From: Meira nashicola
Taxonomy: Eukaryota > Basidiomycota > Exobasidiomycetes > Exobasidiales > Brachybasidiaceae
Length of the DNA stretch: 64,000 nt
Direction: 5' to 3'
NCBI GenBank assembly: GCA_001600355.1
Contig: BCJU01000001.1
Coordinates: 6,200,013 to 6,264,012, forward strand
Of this stretch, positions 21,895-31,816 are shown piece by piece; the first letter of the stretch is position 1, and the number at the start of each line of letters is the position of its first letter. The notes beneath the pieces were generated by a model that made no database searches, was not told the DNA's origin, and saw only the letters and a program-made list of their open reading frames with translations. The translations under genes were made by a program, and so were the position numbers.

Positions 21895-22432
21895 TCAATT
21901 CGTAAATTGGTAAGCGAAACGTATAGCAGCTTCATATCCAAACGTTCCGAAACCCGCAATTACGCCGACAGCTATATCGGATATGTAAGAATGATGTCTA
22001 AAGGCTTCACGTTTATGTACATTTGTGATATGCACTTCAATAACTTTTGCTTGAACTCCGTTAATAGCATCTCTTATAGCTACAGAAGTATGGGTAAATG
22101 CACCAGGATTAAAAACGATCATGACTTGATCAGATTTACCTTGTAATTTATGAATACGTTCTATCAAATCACCTTCGTGATTGGATTGAAAAGAAGAGAA
22201 TTCAAGTCCTAATTGCTCGCAAAGTGCTTTAGAGCTTTCTTCAACTGCTTTTAGTGTTACGCTGCCATATTTTTCTGGTTCTCTTGTTCCTAATAAGTTT
22301 AAATTAGGACCATTTAGGAGCTAAGGAGAAATGAGAGGAGGGGTTAATCTAGAGGCTTTTTTTGTCAGGAATTTTTTTATAAACACGCACCAGAATTTCT
22401 TTAAAAGGTCCTCTTGATTGTTCTTGAGCCAT
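21895..22432 (-). CDS. Type II 3-dehydroquinate dehydratase (catabolic dehydroquinase, 2 exons)
   Basis: Exon 1 (22391-22432) encodes [14 protein letters not shown]; a 70-base intron (GTGCGT...CTTAG) follows; exon 2 (21895-22320) starts [19 protein letters not shown]. Total 155 residues, the normal size. Type II hallmarks are present: the [13 protein letters not shown] loop, the catalytic Tyr in [34 protein letters not shown], the catalytic His in [11 protein letters not shown], and [13 protein letters not shown]. It converts 3-dehydroquinate to 3-dehydroshikimate, as qa-2/qutE does in ascomycete quinate clusters. It is the second gene of the cluster, divergent from the second dehydrogenase with a 259-base shared promoter; a minus-strand TATAAAA lies about 60 bases upstream. 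Confidence 0.93.
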
Positions 22433-22691
22433 GATTCATGAATTGTAACTCCTAAAGCAAGAATGAATTTAAAAAATATATGTATGAGCTTTTTATATTC
22501 TTTTAAGATTGAGTTGCCTGACCCGTCAAAAGTTGTAAGCGTGGGGGCCGGCGCGTCTGAAGTCCGATCCAAGTCCGGCCGGTACCGCAATTTGTGATGT
22601 TATGAAGTATAGACTATATAAGGGGGGCGTACATCATCTTCTCAATTACCAACACAAACCATACTTTGATTTCAGTCAGTAAACAATAAAT
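22433..22691. promoter_or_regulatory. Divergent promoter, dehydroquinase / second dehydrogenase
   Basis: A 259-base shared promoter. TATATAAG at 22615-22622 lies 70 bases before the plus-strand ATG. A GC-rich block at 22540-22590 carries AGTCCG twice (TCCGA at 22563-22567 and TCCGGCCGG just after), which resembles half sites for Zn2Cys6 factors. The operator role is inferred. Confidence 0.5.
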
Positions 22692-23730
22692 ATGAGTGGA
22701 TCACCTCCTTCAATACAAGAAAAAGGTAAATTATACCTAGTAGGATCAGGTGTAAGTCATGCAATGGCACCTGCTATTCATAATTCAGTAATTAGTCAAA
22801 TTGGAGCAAATTGGGAATTTAGTAATCTTGATGTTCAAACGAAAGAAGAAGCTCTTACTTATATTCATAGAGAAGATTTTAAAGGTTGTGTTCCAACTAT
22901 GCCACTTAAAATTCAACTATTAAATGTTGTTGAACAAGTTGATGAAGCGGCAAAAGCTATTGGTGCAATCAACAATATTTATAAAAGGAATAATAAACTT
23001 CTAGGTGCAAATACAGATTGGATTGGAATTTATAGTGAGTAGTCTGAAAAAGATAGTTTATTCGAGTTCTAACCCCATATTAACTGAAAAAACCTTCCTC
23101 CTAGAATCTTTGCAACCACACTTACCTCCTCAAGACATCGTTTCAGAAGGTTTAATTGTTGGCGCAGGAGGAGCAAGTAGAGCTGCAGTATACGCTTTAG
23201 CTAAGCTAGGTAATGAGACGATCTATATCATCAATCGAGATGTAGAAGAAGTCAATCAACTTAAAGCAGATATCGAAAAAGGTTTCAAAACAGCTTCATT
23301 ATCTCTTCCGAATCTTGTTCATCTTGCAACTGAAGAACAAGCCTTACAACTTTTCAACCAACAGAGAAAAATTAAACTTGTTGGTGTTAGCTGTGTACCT
23401 GATTTAGAACCAAAATCAGAAAATGAAATAGTAGCCAGCAAAATTCTACAAATCACTCTAAGTGCAAATCATGGTACTTTATTGGAGATGGCATACAAAC
23501 CTCGTATAACCCGTACATTTGCTTTAGCAGAGAAACACAATTGGACGGTTGTTGAAGGCATAAATGTTATTGCAGAACAAGTTCAAACCGTTTGGAATCT
23601 CTTTGCTGGAGTCAATTTAACGGAAAAACAGATTAAAGAAGCCCAAAACGAGTTATGGAAACAAGCAAGCACTAGGGACGAATTAAATGTTAACGGAATT
23701 CCTACGTCCGCCACTGTACATACCAAATAA
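22692..23730 (+). CDS. Quinate/shikimate dehydrogenase, second paralogue (2 exons)
   Basis: Exons 22692-23034 and 23105-23730 (phase 1, donor GTGAGT, acceptor CCTAG) give 322 residues. AroE-fold features are VSHAMAPAIHNSV for substrate binding, TMPLK with the catalytic Lys, GANTDWIG, the dinucleotide-binding VGAGGASRAAVYALAKLG and a C-terminal VVEGINVIAEQ. It is distinct from the dehydrogenase half of the fusion at 19318-21582. In ascomycete qa/qut clusters one such enzyme oxidises both quinate and shikimate; having two here suggests they split substrates (quinate versus shikimate) or cofactors (NAD versus NADP), which is an inference. Convergent with the regulator gene, whose stop lies 29 bases away. 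Confidence 0.9.
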
Positions 23731-23759
23731 ACCGATATTTCATGATAATCAGATCTCAT

Positions 23760-26071
23760 TCAAGAATTTTGCTGTTCATATGAACTTGTATCCATCCAAG
23801 GTACATCTTTTGTATTCCAAAGGTCCGCCATGGTAAGTGTGAAAGCATCATTATTCAGTAAATCTAGCCAGCTAGAAGCGTCATTTGTATCAGCAATCGT
23901 ATTTCCTATTAGTGAAGTATGTTGATTATCTTGAAATACTGTTAGAGTGGTATCGGAATAATTCGTTGATAAGGGTTGATAGTTGACATTGTCGAATATA
24001 AAAGTATCACGACTAGACTCCCCTTCTACTTCATCATCATGCGAGTGTAAAGTTGCTCCTAATAATTTAAGAGCGGTGCTTGCTTTTGGCATTTGTTTTT
24101 TGGTGGGTTTTGTGATATCACCTTGGCATCTGACGTATGTTTGTCGTAATTTTTTCAGTAAACGTGCCTTTTCGGTCCATACACTCTCACGATTGTGAGC
24201 TTTTGCACGTCCTAATAATTCAATCGATTCATCAACATCATCTTTGGCAGTATAATGTAGAGGATCAGTCGAATGTCCATAAATAGCTTGAATAGCTCGG
24301 CAAACGCCTGCATTAAAAGTATGATGAAGGAAGAAAGCCCAATTCATCATTATTTGAGGATGAGAAGAATAAACACGACTGCAAGCATCAATCATTGCTT
24401 GTGAACTTTCGGCAAGGCACAGAGCAGACCGTTCATGTTGAGCAGTATAGCTGTTCTCTTTACCTTGAATGCGTGCTAAAGTCGAAGAAACGAACCAAGG
24501 CCGGTAGAGATGCAAAAGAGTTTGATGTATGTTCAGGGCAAGAGTACAGCTCTGTAAAATTTCAGTAGGCGATTGTCTTAACGAATTGCCGATCCTATGA
24601 ATGTTTTGAATTCTCAAGCGTGATGGTAAACGAGCAAATAAATCTCGAATCTGAGAGTCGAATTCCATTGTTTTCTCAAAGTCGTCCGAGCTCTTATTCA
24701 GATGGCTAGCCATTATCCGATTTATGATTCGGGAATTGGCATATTTGATAATGTGAAAGTCATCTTCACCATCAGGTATATTTAGAGTGATTGCAGCGTC
24801 TTGAAAAAAGCATGGCCTACCATATGCTAACGATCGGAAGGCATCCAGCGAATATAATTCCCAGAACAACCTCTGCCTCTCCTTTTGAATGATTGAATCA
24901 GTATTAGCGGAAGGATTAGATTCTGTGTTTAATCCTGATTCGATAGCCTTAGCAATACAAATGCCAAAAACGGAAGAGAAATGATCAGACATTTGACCTC
25001 CACGAAAGTTGAGTAAAAATATGCAAAGGAGGAAGAATGTTTGTTGAATTGTTAAAGAGTTACAAGCTGTCCATTGTCTTGAGTTTAATACTGACCAGCA
25101 AAGCTTATATGTCTTTTGTAAAATCTGTTGATGAAATTGACTAGGGCGAGAGAGATTTTCACTTGCACCCTCCGAAGCTTGTACGTTTGACATGATTGCA
25201 AAACACAAAGCAGTCCTTTCATCTTTCTCAAATGAATCTAGTCCTTCGTGTAGCTGCAGGGTTTCCACATTCAGGTTAACGATTGGACTATACATCCAAC
25301 AAACTTGCTCTTGAAATCGGTCAAGTATGTCTTTTAATGAATCTTCAGTCGGTAAAAGTGCATTTAGCATTTCTTGCTTTGAAGATTTTGTTGTTTGACC
25401 AATACCATCATAGTCAACGCTATTTCCTCTTCTAGTGTTGTCAAATTCCTCAATTTCAGCTTGTGTATCGTCTATCTCCTCTGTCAGCTCGTCTGCACTC
25501 GTATATGCGCTTCCTTTATCATTTTCCCGCGCCCTTATGTTACTTGTTAGGTAACTACTATGAGCTGTTGGGCCAAAATATTGTGTACGACCGTTTCGAT
25601 CTACTAGAAGAGACCGTAAACTATGTTGTGGTGATCGGTCTATCCTGTCTGTCACATTTGTGGTTGATGTTTGCCTTGGGATGGTATGGGCTAGATTTGA
25701 TACCGGAACGTGTACTCTGGGTAAAGGTTCCCTTTCAGCGCGCGTATCTGTTTGCCTTAATCTTTTCTCTTCTGATGGTGAATGTATGCCCGAGCAGCTA
25801 TCTTGCATGCCCCTTCTTATGCAATTACTACATGGCCATTCCCTTGTACAGCGTAATTTCGATCTACGACATTCGAGACATGATCTGACTTTAGAGATGA
25901 GCTACGTGAAGGAAGGAAGGAAGGAAGGAAGGAAGGAGGTATAATTAGTCATTTTAACATCAATGGATCGATTACCTGTTCTTATCTCACTGGTGATCGT
26001 CTTTTCCTTTTTCTCGTCTCTATACTTGCGCTTGAAGAAGGTCCGCGTTGTAAGTTTTGATTATTAGACAT
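23760..26071 (-). CDS. Zn2Cys6 transcription factor, candidate cluster activator (2 exons)
   Basis: Exon 1 (25991-26071) encodes 27 residues, starting MSNNQNLQRG and ending in a basic run; an 89-base intron (GTGAGA...CGTAG) follows; exon 2 (23760-25901) begins LISKVRSCLECRRSKLRC. Total 740 residues. The six zinc-cluster cysteines fall at 35, 38, 45, 51, 54 and 63 (C-x2-C-x6-C-x5-C-x2-C-x8-C). A fungal-specific transcription factor domain follows, with FQEQVCWMYSPIVNL and the ELYSLDAFRSLAYGRPC block near residues 340-360. The first exon is invisible without splicing, and without it the zinc cluster is lost. It lies between and divergent from the catabolic genes, the position expected of a pathway-specific activator; that role is inferred. 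Confidence 0.9.
25909..25936. repeat. AAGG tetranucleotide microsatellite within intron
   Basis: Seven tandem AAGG units. On the coding (minus) strand of the zinc-cluster gene this reads as CCTT repeats ending a few bases before the intron acceptor TAG, so the microsatellite serves as the polypyrimidine tract. Confidence 0.9.
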
Positions 26072-26251
26072 GAAGATACATAAGTATAGTAGATGATTGT
26101 CGGATAATAACTTAATTCTGCCTAGGCACGGGCGCGCTTAGATCCGACGCACGAATACGTGTAACAGCACCAGCACTTTATCTCAGGGTTCCGATTCACA
26201 GCTTTAAAGGCCGGAGAAGAATCGGATATGAGGTTAACCAATCATATAAAT
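26072..26251. promoter_or_regulatory. Divergent promoter, Zn2Cys6 regulator / intradiol dioxygenase
   Basis: About 180 bases between divergent genes. It contains four TCGGA/TCCGA elements (26100-26104, 26143-26147, 26190-26194, 26222-26226), a density well above chance, and TATAAATA at 26245-26252. The TATA element lies 70 bases before the ATG at 26315, the same spacing as in neighbouring genes. A regulator-binding role for the elements is inferred. Confidence 0.55.
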
Positions 26252-26314
26252 ATGTCACTTGTGGGGAAATTTGACGAATTGCAATATCCTGACCATCAAC
26301 AAACGTATATCAAA

Positions 26315-27533
26315 ATGAGTTTCGGTCGTACTGAAGCTTCTGTAAAAGCTGTTTTACCAGCAAAGGTGTGTATTAAAGGATTTTTAATTATGATCGTAGA
26401 GTATTATACTAACGCACAGCCATTTTATCATTAGGAAACTATCCCAGTTCATCCTATCGACCTAGACGAAAACACGATCACGAGCATTGTTCACAAATAT
26501 AACGCAAAAGCATCAGATGAGCGTTTAGGGAAAATAATGAAAAGTTTAGTACAACATTTACATGATTTCGCAAGAGAAGTTGAACTTACCGATCAAGAAT
26601 GGATGTCTTCACTTATGTTTTTAACTGAAGTTGGTCAAATTTGTTCTCCAGTTAGACAAGAATTTATTTTGCTATCCGATGTTTTAGGTTTGTCGGCTTT
26701 GGTTGATTCTCAAGCTAAGAAAGTTCCTTCAGGTGCAACTCAGCCAACTATTTTAGGACCATTTCAGACAGCAGATGCAGAAGAGGTGAATATATAATAT
26801 ATAAGTACCATAAAAAGCTCAACTGACAAACTTATCACTCTTTAACTATAGATACCTCTTGGAGATAGTATTGCTTCAGAAGGAAAAGGAGAATATATGT
26901 ATGTCGAAGGCACAGTGAAAGATTTGAATGGTAATCCTATAGAAGGAGCATTAATCGAAACATGGGAAACGGATTCAGAAGGCTTTTACGACGTTCAATA
27001 TGCTGGAAGAACAAAAGCCGATTGTCGTGGAAGAGTACGTTCTGGTTCAAATGGTATCTATAACTTTCGTGCTATTCGTCCTGTTCCTTATCCTATTCCT
27101 GATGACGTGAGTAGAAGTGGTTAACAGTACATTTATAAAATGCTTACTGATTTTCTGTCTATACAGGGACCTGTAGGCAAATTATTGGAAAAGCTGGGTA
27201 GACATGTATACCGTCCAGCACATCTAGTGAGTGAAAAAGATAATGTTGTCTTTCTCCTATTATATCTAACTATCATCTTCTCTCACAAAATAGCATCTAC
27301 AAATCACAGCTCCTGGATATGCTCCTTTGACGACGGCATTATATTTTAAAGGTGACGATTTCTTATATTCTGATGCAGTATTTGGTGTCAAAGCTTCTTT
27401 GGTGGTCGAATTAAAGAAGGTTCAAGATGAAAAACGTTCAAAGCAACTTGGCTTTCCTAGATACATGGAACCGTTTTGGTTGTGCAGTTATGACATTGTG
27501 TTGCCTACTCTAGACCAAGTCAAGAAAGCATGA
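26315..27533 (+). CDS. Intradiol ring-cleavage dioxygenase, probably hydroxyquinol 1,2-dioxygenase (5 exons)
   Basis: Exons 26315-26365, 26435-26785, 26852-27106, 27167-27226 and 27294-27533, all phase 0 with GTGTGT/GTGAAT/GTGAGT donors, encode 318 residues. The N-terminal helical dioxygenase domain (RLGKIMKSLVQHLHDFAREVELT, TEVGQICSPVRQEF, LGPFQTAD) precedes the catalytic beta sandwich: VEGTVKDLNGNPIEGALIE, DSEGFYDVQY, GRHVYRPAHLHL. The expected Fe(III) ligands are Tyr180, Tyr234, His238 and His240. I chose the ATG at 26315 because a TATAAATA at 26245 would place transcription start after the in-frame ATGs at 26228 and 26252; with those the protein is 29 or 21 residues longer. The neighbouring maleylacetate reductase points to hydroxyquinol (1,2,4-trihydroxybenzene) rather than catechol as substrate, giving maleylacetate. 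Confidence 0.88.
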
Positions 27534-27645
27534 AAATCAAGCAATTTTCACTCCCTCACACATGTACAATGCTAAAAATGATGATAACTGTCACAATTAA
27601 ACTGAGATTTTTTGATGTGAAAACATGTTTAGGTATTGACAAACT

Positions 27646-28818
27646 TCACTCTGACAAAGTACCTTCCCAGGCATTCTGTAGCATATGCAAAACACTTTTC
27701 TCATCCAACTGTCTTGGATTCGGATAAGGTGCTGCAACAGCAGCCTTAGCTACTTTTTCTAATTCATCCTTTTGTACGCCTAATTGTTGAAGAGAGGTAG
27801 GTACTCCTTGTTGTGCAATCAGAACGTTCCTGATACGTTTAGCAACACTTAGTCCATCTTCAACATCGAATGCTTCCTTAAAGAGTGATTGTTGTCGTTT
27901 ATCAAGACTTGAAAAGTTGTAAAGAAGAGTATGTGGAAGCAAGATTGCGTGGGTTTCAGCGTGTGGTGTGTTTAATTGACCGCCTAAAGTATGACATATT
28001 TTATGATGTAATCCCATATGAACCCAACCTAAAACGGTTCCACATAGCCAACTTGACTCTAATGCATCAGATCGTGCGTCCAAAATATCCTCTTGTTTGT
28101 CTTCATTACCTGAAAGTGTTTGTATCTTGCTTAAAGCATCCATCATAAGACGAATACCTCGAATTGCGTACATGTCAGAAATTGGCGAGGCAGTTGTTGC
28201 ACTAGAGAGAATAAAGAAGATGTTAGCATGCAAGCCCTTCTTTAGACCACTACCACTGATAACTCACTATAAAGCTTCAACAGAATGTGCGATTGCATTT
28301 AATCCAGAAGTGCAAGTCATTAAAGGAGGTAAAGTCAACGTGAGGCTGACATCGTAAATAATCGTTCCAGGAAGAATTTTCATATCTCTTGTTGTTGTCT
28401 TTTTCTGATCTTGTGTTTGACCAACGACAGGAGTTGCTTCTGATCCAGCATAAGTTGTTGGTACGATTATTTGATGCATTCCTCCTGCTTTTTGCAAAGT
28501 GATGGCTTTTGATAATCCTGTTGTCGATCCACCTCCAACTGCAATTATACAATCAACGTCATCCATATTTTTCATTGCATCTTGTGTCACTTCGATGGGT
28601 GTATGCATAACTGCTTTACTGTATAAAGTGATCTTGACAGGACTTTCACTTTCCTTTAAAAGCTGTGATACTCTTTGCGCCAAATCTTCTTGAAATGGCG
28701 TACTGAGAAGGAGTACATGACTAGATTTTAGACGTTTCACTTCATCAACAATTTTGATTAAAGTGTTATTACCAAATATGACCTTAACCGGATAACTTTC
28801 ATGATTAAAAGTGCGCAT
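27646..28818 (-). CDS. Maleylacetate reductase (iron-alcohol-dehydrogenase fold, 2 exons)
   Basis: Exons 28268-28818 and 27646-28201 join in phase 2 (GTGAGT...CTCTAG) to give 368 residues. Family features are YPVKVIFGNNTL at the start, the nucleotide-binding AVGGGSTTGLSKAI, VPTTYAGSEATPVVGQT, LNAIAHSVEALY, HHKICHTLGGQLNTPHAETHAI and a C-terminal PYPNPRQ. Maleylacetate reductase makes 3-oxoadipate from maleylacetate with NAD(P)H. The TATATAAA at 28873-28880 lies 55 bases from the ATG at 28818, favouring this start over the in-frame ATG at 28842. Convergent with the dioxygenase gene and divergent from the SnoaL-like gene. Confidence 0.92.
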
Positions 28819-29176
28819 TTTGAACAGATGGCAAAGAGACATAATAATGGACCTATTCCCGACTGGTCCAGATTTATATAGAATGCTGCCTATATGCACT
28901 TTTCATCAAAGTCCGAGAATGAACTTTCCAGCAAGAAAATCCGACTCATATCCGGCGCATCATGCAAGTTGAGCTAAATGTTGGTGTGCACTTTGCCAAA
29001 GGATAGAAATGGTATCTGGTCACTTTTTTGCGTTACGCGTCAGCTGCTGGCTGCTGGTCATACGCTTTCTTTTTGCTCCATTCTACCTCCGGTCAGTCGG
29101 AGTTAATCTTGTATAAATATGCTGTACCCCACGAATCAATTTGTTCTTTCACTCTCATCTCCTTTTCTACTTCAAA
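28819..29176. promoter_or_regulatory. Divergent promoter, maleylacetate reductase / SnoaL-like gene
   Basis: Two TATA elements (TATATAAA on minus at 28873-28880; TATAAATA on plus at 29112-29119, 58 bases before the ATG). TCCGA at 28912-28916 and 28940-28944; TCGGA at 29097-29101 within an inverted repeat CTCCG-N6-CGGAG (29087-29102) of the kind bound by dimeric Zn2Cys6 proteins. Confidence 0.55.
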
Positions 29177-30120
29177 ATGAGTAATTCTGAAACAGTTCCT
29201 CTTTCTGGTTTACCTTTTGGTACACGTCCAGACAAAGCTATTAGGAATAAGTGAGTATCTTTGTTGCATATATGCTGCTGTTTGTTGGATTACCACTCAA
29301 ACTCTCTTTATTTCTTCTCAGTGGTCCTACAGATTTAGCGCTTGAACGTTGGCGTATCGTTGAACTTGCACAAGGATGGCCATTATATCGTGATGCTCGT
29401 GAATGGGAAAACTTTGGTTCAATCTTTCATCCTGAAGGAGCATACGTTTATACGACATGGACAGGTAAAACACACATTAATGACTTTATTGAAGCAAGTA
29501 AAGCCAGTATGTGAGTAAAAAAAGAGAAAGCAATTCACTGAAAGAGAGGCTTGATGCTAATTCCTTCTCTTCACACTCTTTTTAGGGAAGCAGGTGCATT
29601 TATCATGCATCGTATTCATGGAACATCAGTTGATATTTTGAACAATCGTGCAATTTGCAAAATGAAAGCAACAATCACACAAAGATTTTCATTGAATGGA
29701 GTTGAAGTTGATGCAGAATCAGATTGTCGTTTTTGCTTCTTTTTTGAACAATATACAACCAAAGATGGACAAAATAATTGGGGAGCTAAACTTGTTCGTC
29801 ATTGGTACGAAAAGGACAAACTTATTCCTGTGGATCCAAGAAAGGTGAGTGTGGAATGTATCAGGCAAAGCCATAGAGATAACTAATCATATTCACCCTT
29901 CCCATTATAGATTCCTGAATTGGATGATGAACTACTTGCAACTTTCCCATCTGGATATCGATACTTGGGATACTGTCAAGAAGTTTCAATGAAGGGTAAA
30001 ACTGCATCTCCAATCAAAGTTAAACGTGATATGCCCGGCCACAGAGGAAAAGAACATGATGATCTCTTACGAAGCGCAAAAGTTTGGTTGGACGGCGGTG
30101 TACCAGAAGATTTGAAGTGA
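29177..30120 (+). CDS. SnoaL-like (NTF2-fold) protein of the catabolic cluster (4 exons)
   Basis: Exons 29177-29250, 29322-29510, 29586-29844 and 29911-30120 give 243 residues; donors are all GTGAGT. After an N-terminal [18 protein letters not shown], the core (about residues 25-175) has the NTF2/SnoaL layout: a helix-rich [39 protein letters not shown], then [30 protein letters not shown] and FFFEQYT strands with the long curved sheet pattern. A charged C-terminal extension follows. Members of this fold include cyclases, dehydratases, isomerases and aromatic hydroxylase subunits, so the reaction cannot be read from sequence. Its promoter shares TATA spacing and TCGGA elements with the maleylacetate reductase, so a role in the same pathway is likely. 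Confidence 0.8.
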
Positions 30121-31816
30121 TGATGACAGTGATTCACAAAATAGTTAAAATGGTCTATTGATTGCGAATGAACATATAAGATATGCTATGTACTCCTGTT
30201 CTGTACAAAATGCTTTTGGCTCTTCTGTTTGACTTTGTTTCACTAGGGAAGGATGCCGGTTTAGGAAGAATGAAGATGAATCTACCCTCAACTTGAATTC
30301 CACTACATTTTAGGATCTTCTATCAATTCAGCGCTGCCTTCTATCCAGATTTCCAGTCAAAGATTGAGTAGAAAGCCAAAAACAAAGAAAGATGATGATC
30401 GCATCTAGTGGCCAAATCAAAGCCTCCTATTTGTTGTCATAATGTCTCCAAGCAGTTCATTATTTAAACTTTGTCAATTACCACTAAGTATGCTCATTCA
30501 ATATGATTATTTAACCAAGTGTGTACTTTTTGAACTTCCGATATTCCGAGGTGGGTTATAGGATGTACTCTTGTTATCACATAATGCGCAGCGCTGCGTA
30601 TAACCTAATATTCCCTACTAAGAACTCTTCCTATAGCGATGAGGTATTCAATTACGTAATTTGAATTGAAGACATTACGTTCTAGACCTACGCCCAAAAG
30701 CCCCGCCCGGATTGATGCAATCCCGAGCATTTTTCTCAGCATGTGTTTTTAATGCAGGGTTTTATCACCAGCGTGTGGCTTAGCCGGAAAGGTAATCAAC
30801 ACTTGCGGCGTATGTATGTATCTATCTCTATTTTATACGCCGACAAACAAACTAACGCGGATAATACGGGGTTGCAGGCGAGCCACAATAGTGTACTTGA
30901 CCTGTGTGGAAAATTTGTGTTTAAACACATTCCGGATGCAAATTTTTGGTTAGCGTGGTTTCATTGTAATCTGCATTCTTCATCTTTAGCGCCGATTGAA
31001 TGACAAAATAGGATCTTCCTTTGAACTTCATTTTGACATGTTGTCTCAAAGCTTGACTCGTTTTTACCGAAAGAGGTAAAATTGCTCGCTAATACGGCAT
31101 CTTTTAAGACAAGATGGTGCTAATTTGTATCATACATACACTCTATATTAGAGTATATGCATTGTGTGCGGAGATCGAGAGAGAGATTGAGCAGACAAAT
31201 AGACTATATCTATAGACTATATCTATAGATCATATGCATGTTAACAATGACAAAGAAAGATTCGACATTAATCAACCTTTAGCAAGGAACGCATGATTTT
31301 CCCACGGAGCTTAAAAAAGGGAAATTCAGACTTTAAGCGGGAGAAGTCTAGATTTTGAAATATAGTTCACCATTCAAATAAAAGCATTTACCGAGCCGCA
31401 AATAGAACTTTCTTTCTTCTTTTTAAGTTAGCATTAAAACCTTCTTTAACAGAATCTTCAACATTTTTTAGTATGTGATCATTTCCGGAATTGGTAATGA
31501 GAGAAAGGTACGAGTGTTGAATGAATTGCATAATAAAAAATGCCAGTTAGAATATTCAACATAGATCCGCATTTGACACCAAATCAAAACACACTTTTTA
31601 TGTTAGCTGCCACATCTTTATTGAATTGGTAATTAAAGTCAAAAGGAGTGTTTTGAAACCAAGACTATTGTTGAATATAAATAAAGGCGTTCTTGATAAA
31701 TTTAGTGTTTTATTTTTTCCCCATCAATCAATTTTTTATTTCCCCTTCTCACAACCACCACTCCAATCACCAGCCCCTCACTTTCACCCACTCACTCTTT
31801 CAAATTATCATCAAAA
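30121..31816. other. Long intergenic region between catabolic cluster and secreted-protein genes
   Basis: About 1.7 kb without a supported gene. TCCGA occurs twice near 30538-30555. A short direct repeat of 14 bases (AGACTATATCTAT unit) lies at 31201-31228. TATAAATA at 31676-31683 belongs to the following gene. One open frame of about 86 codons near 30743 shows no similarity. Confidence 0.45.

Noticed and set aside
26315..28818. Catechol 1,2-dioxygenase with muconate pathway
   Set aside because: No muconate cycloisomerase or muconolactone isomerase gene is present, while maleylacetate reductase is adjacent, which favours hydroxyquinol; catechol activity is not excluded.
30743..31003. Plus-strand open frame of 86 codons
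   Set aside because: No similarity, atypical composition, no TATA element or splice partners in the surrounding 1.7 kb.
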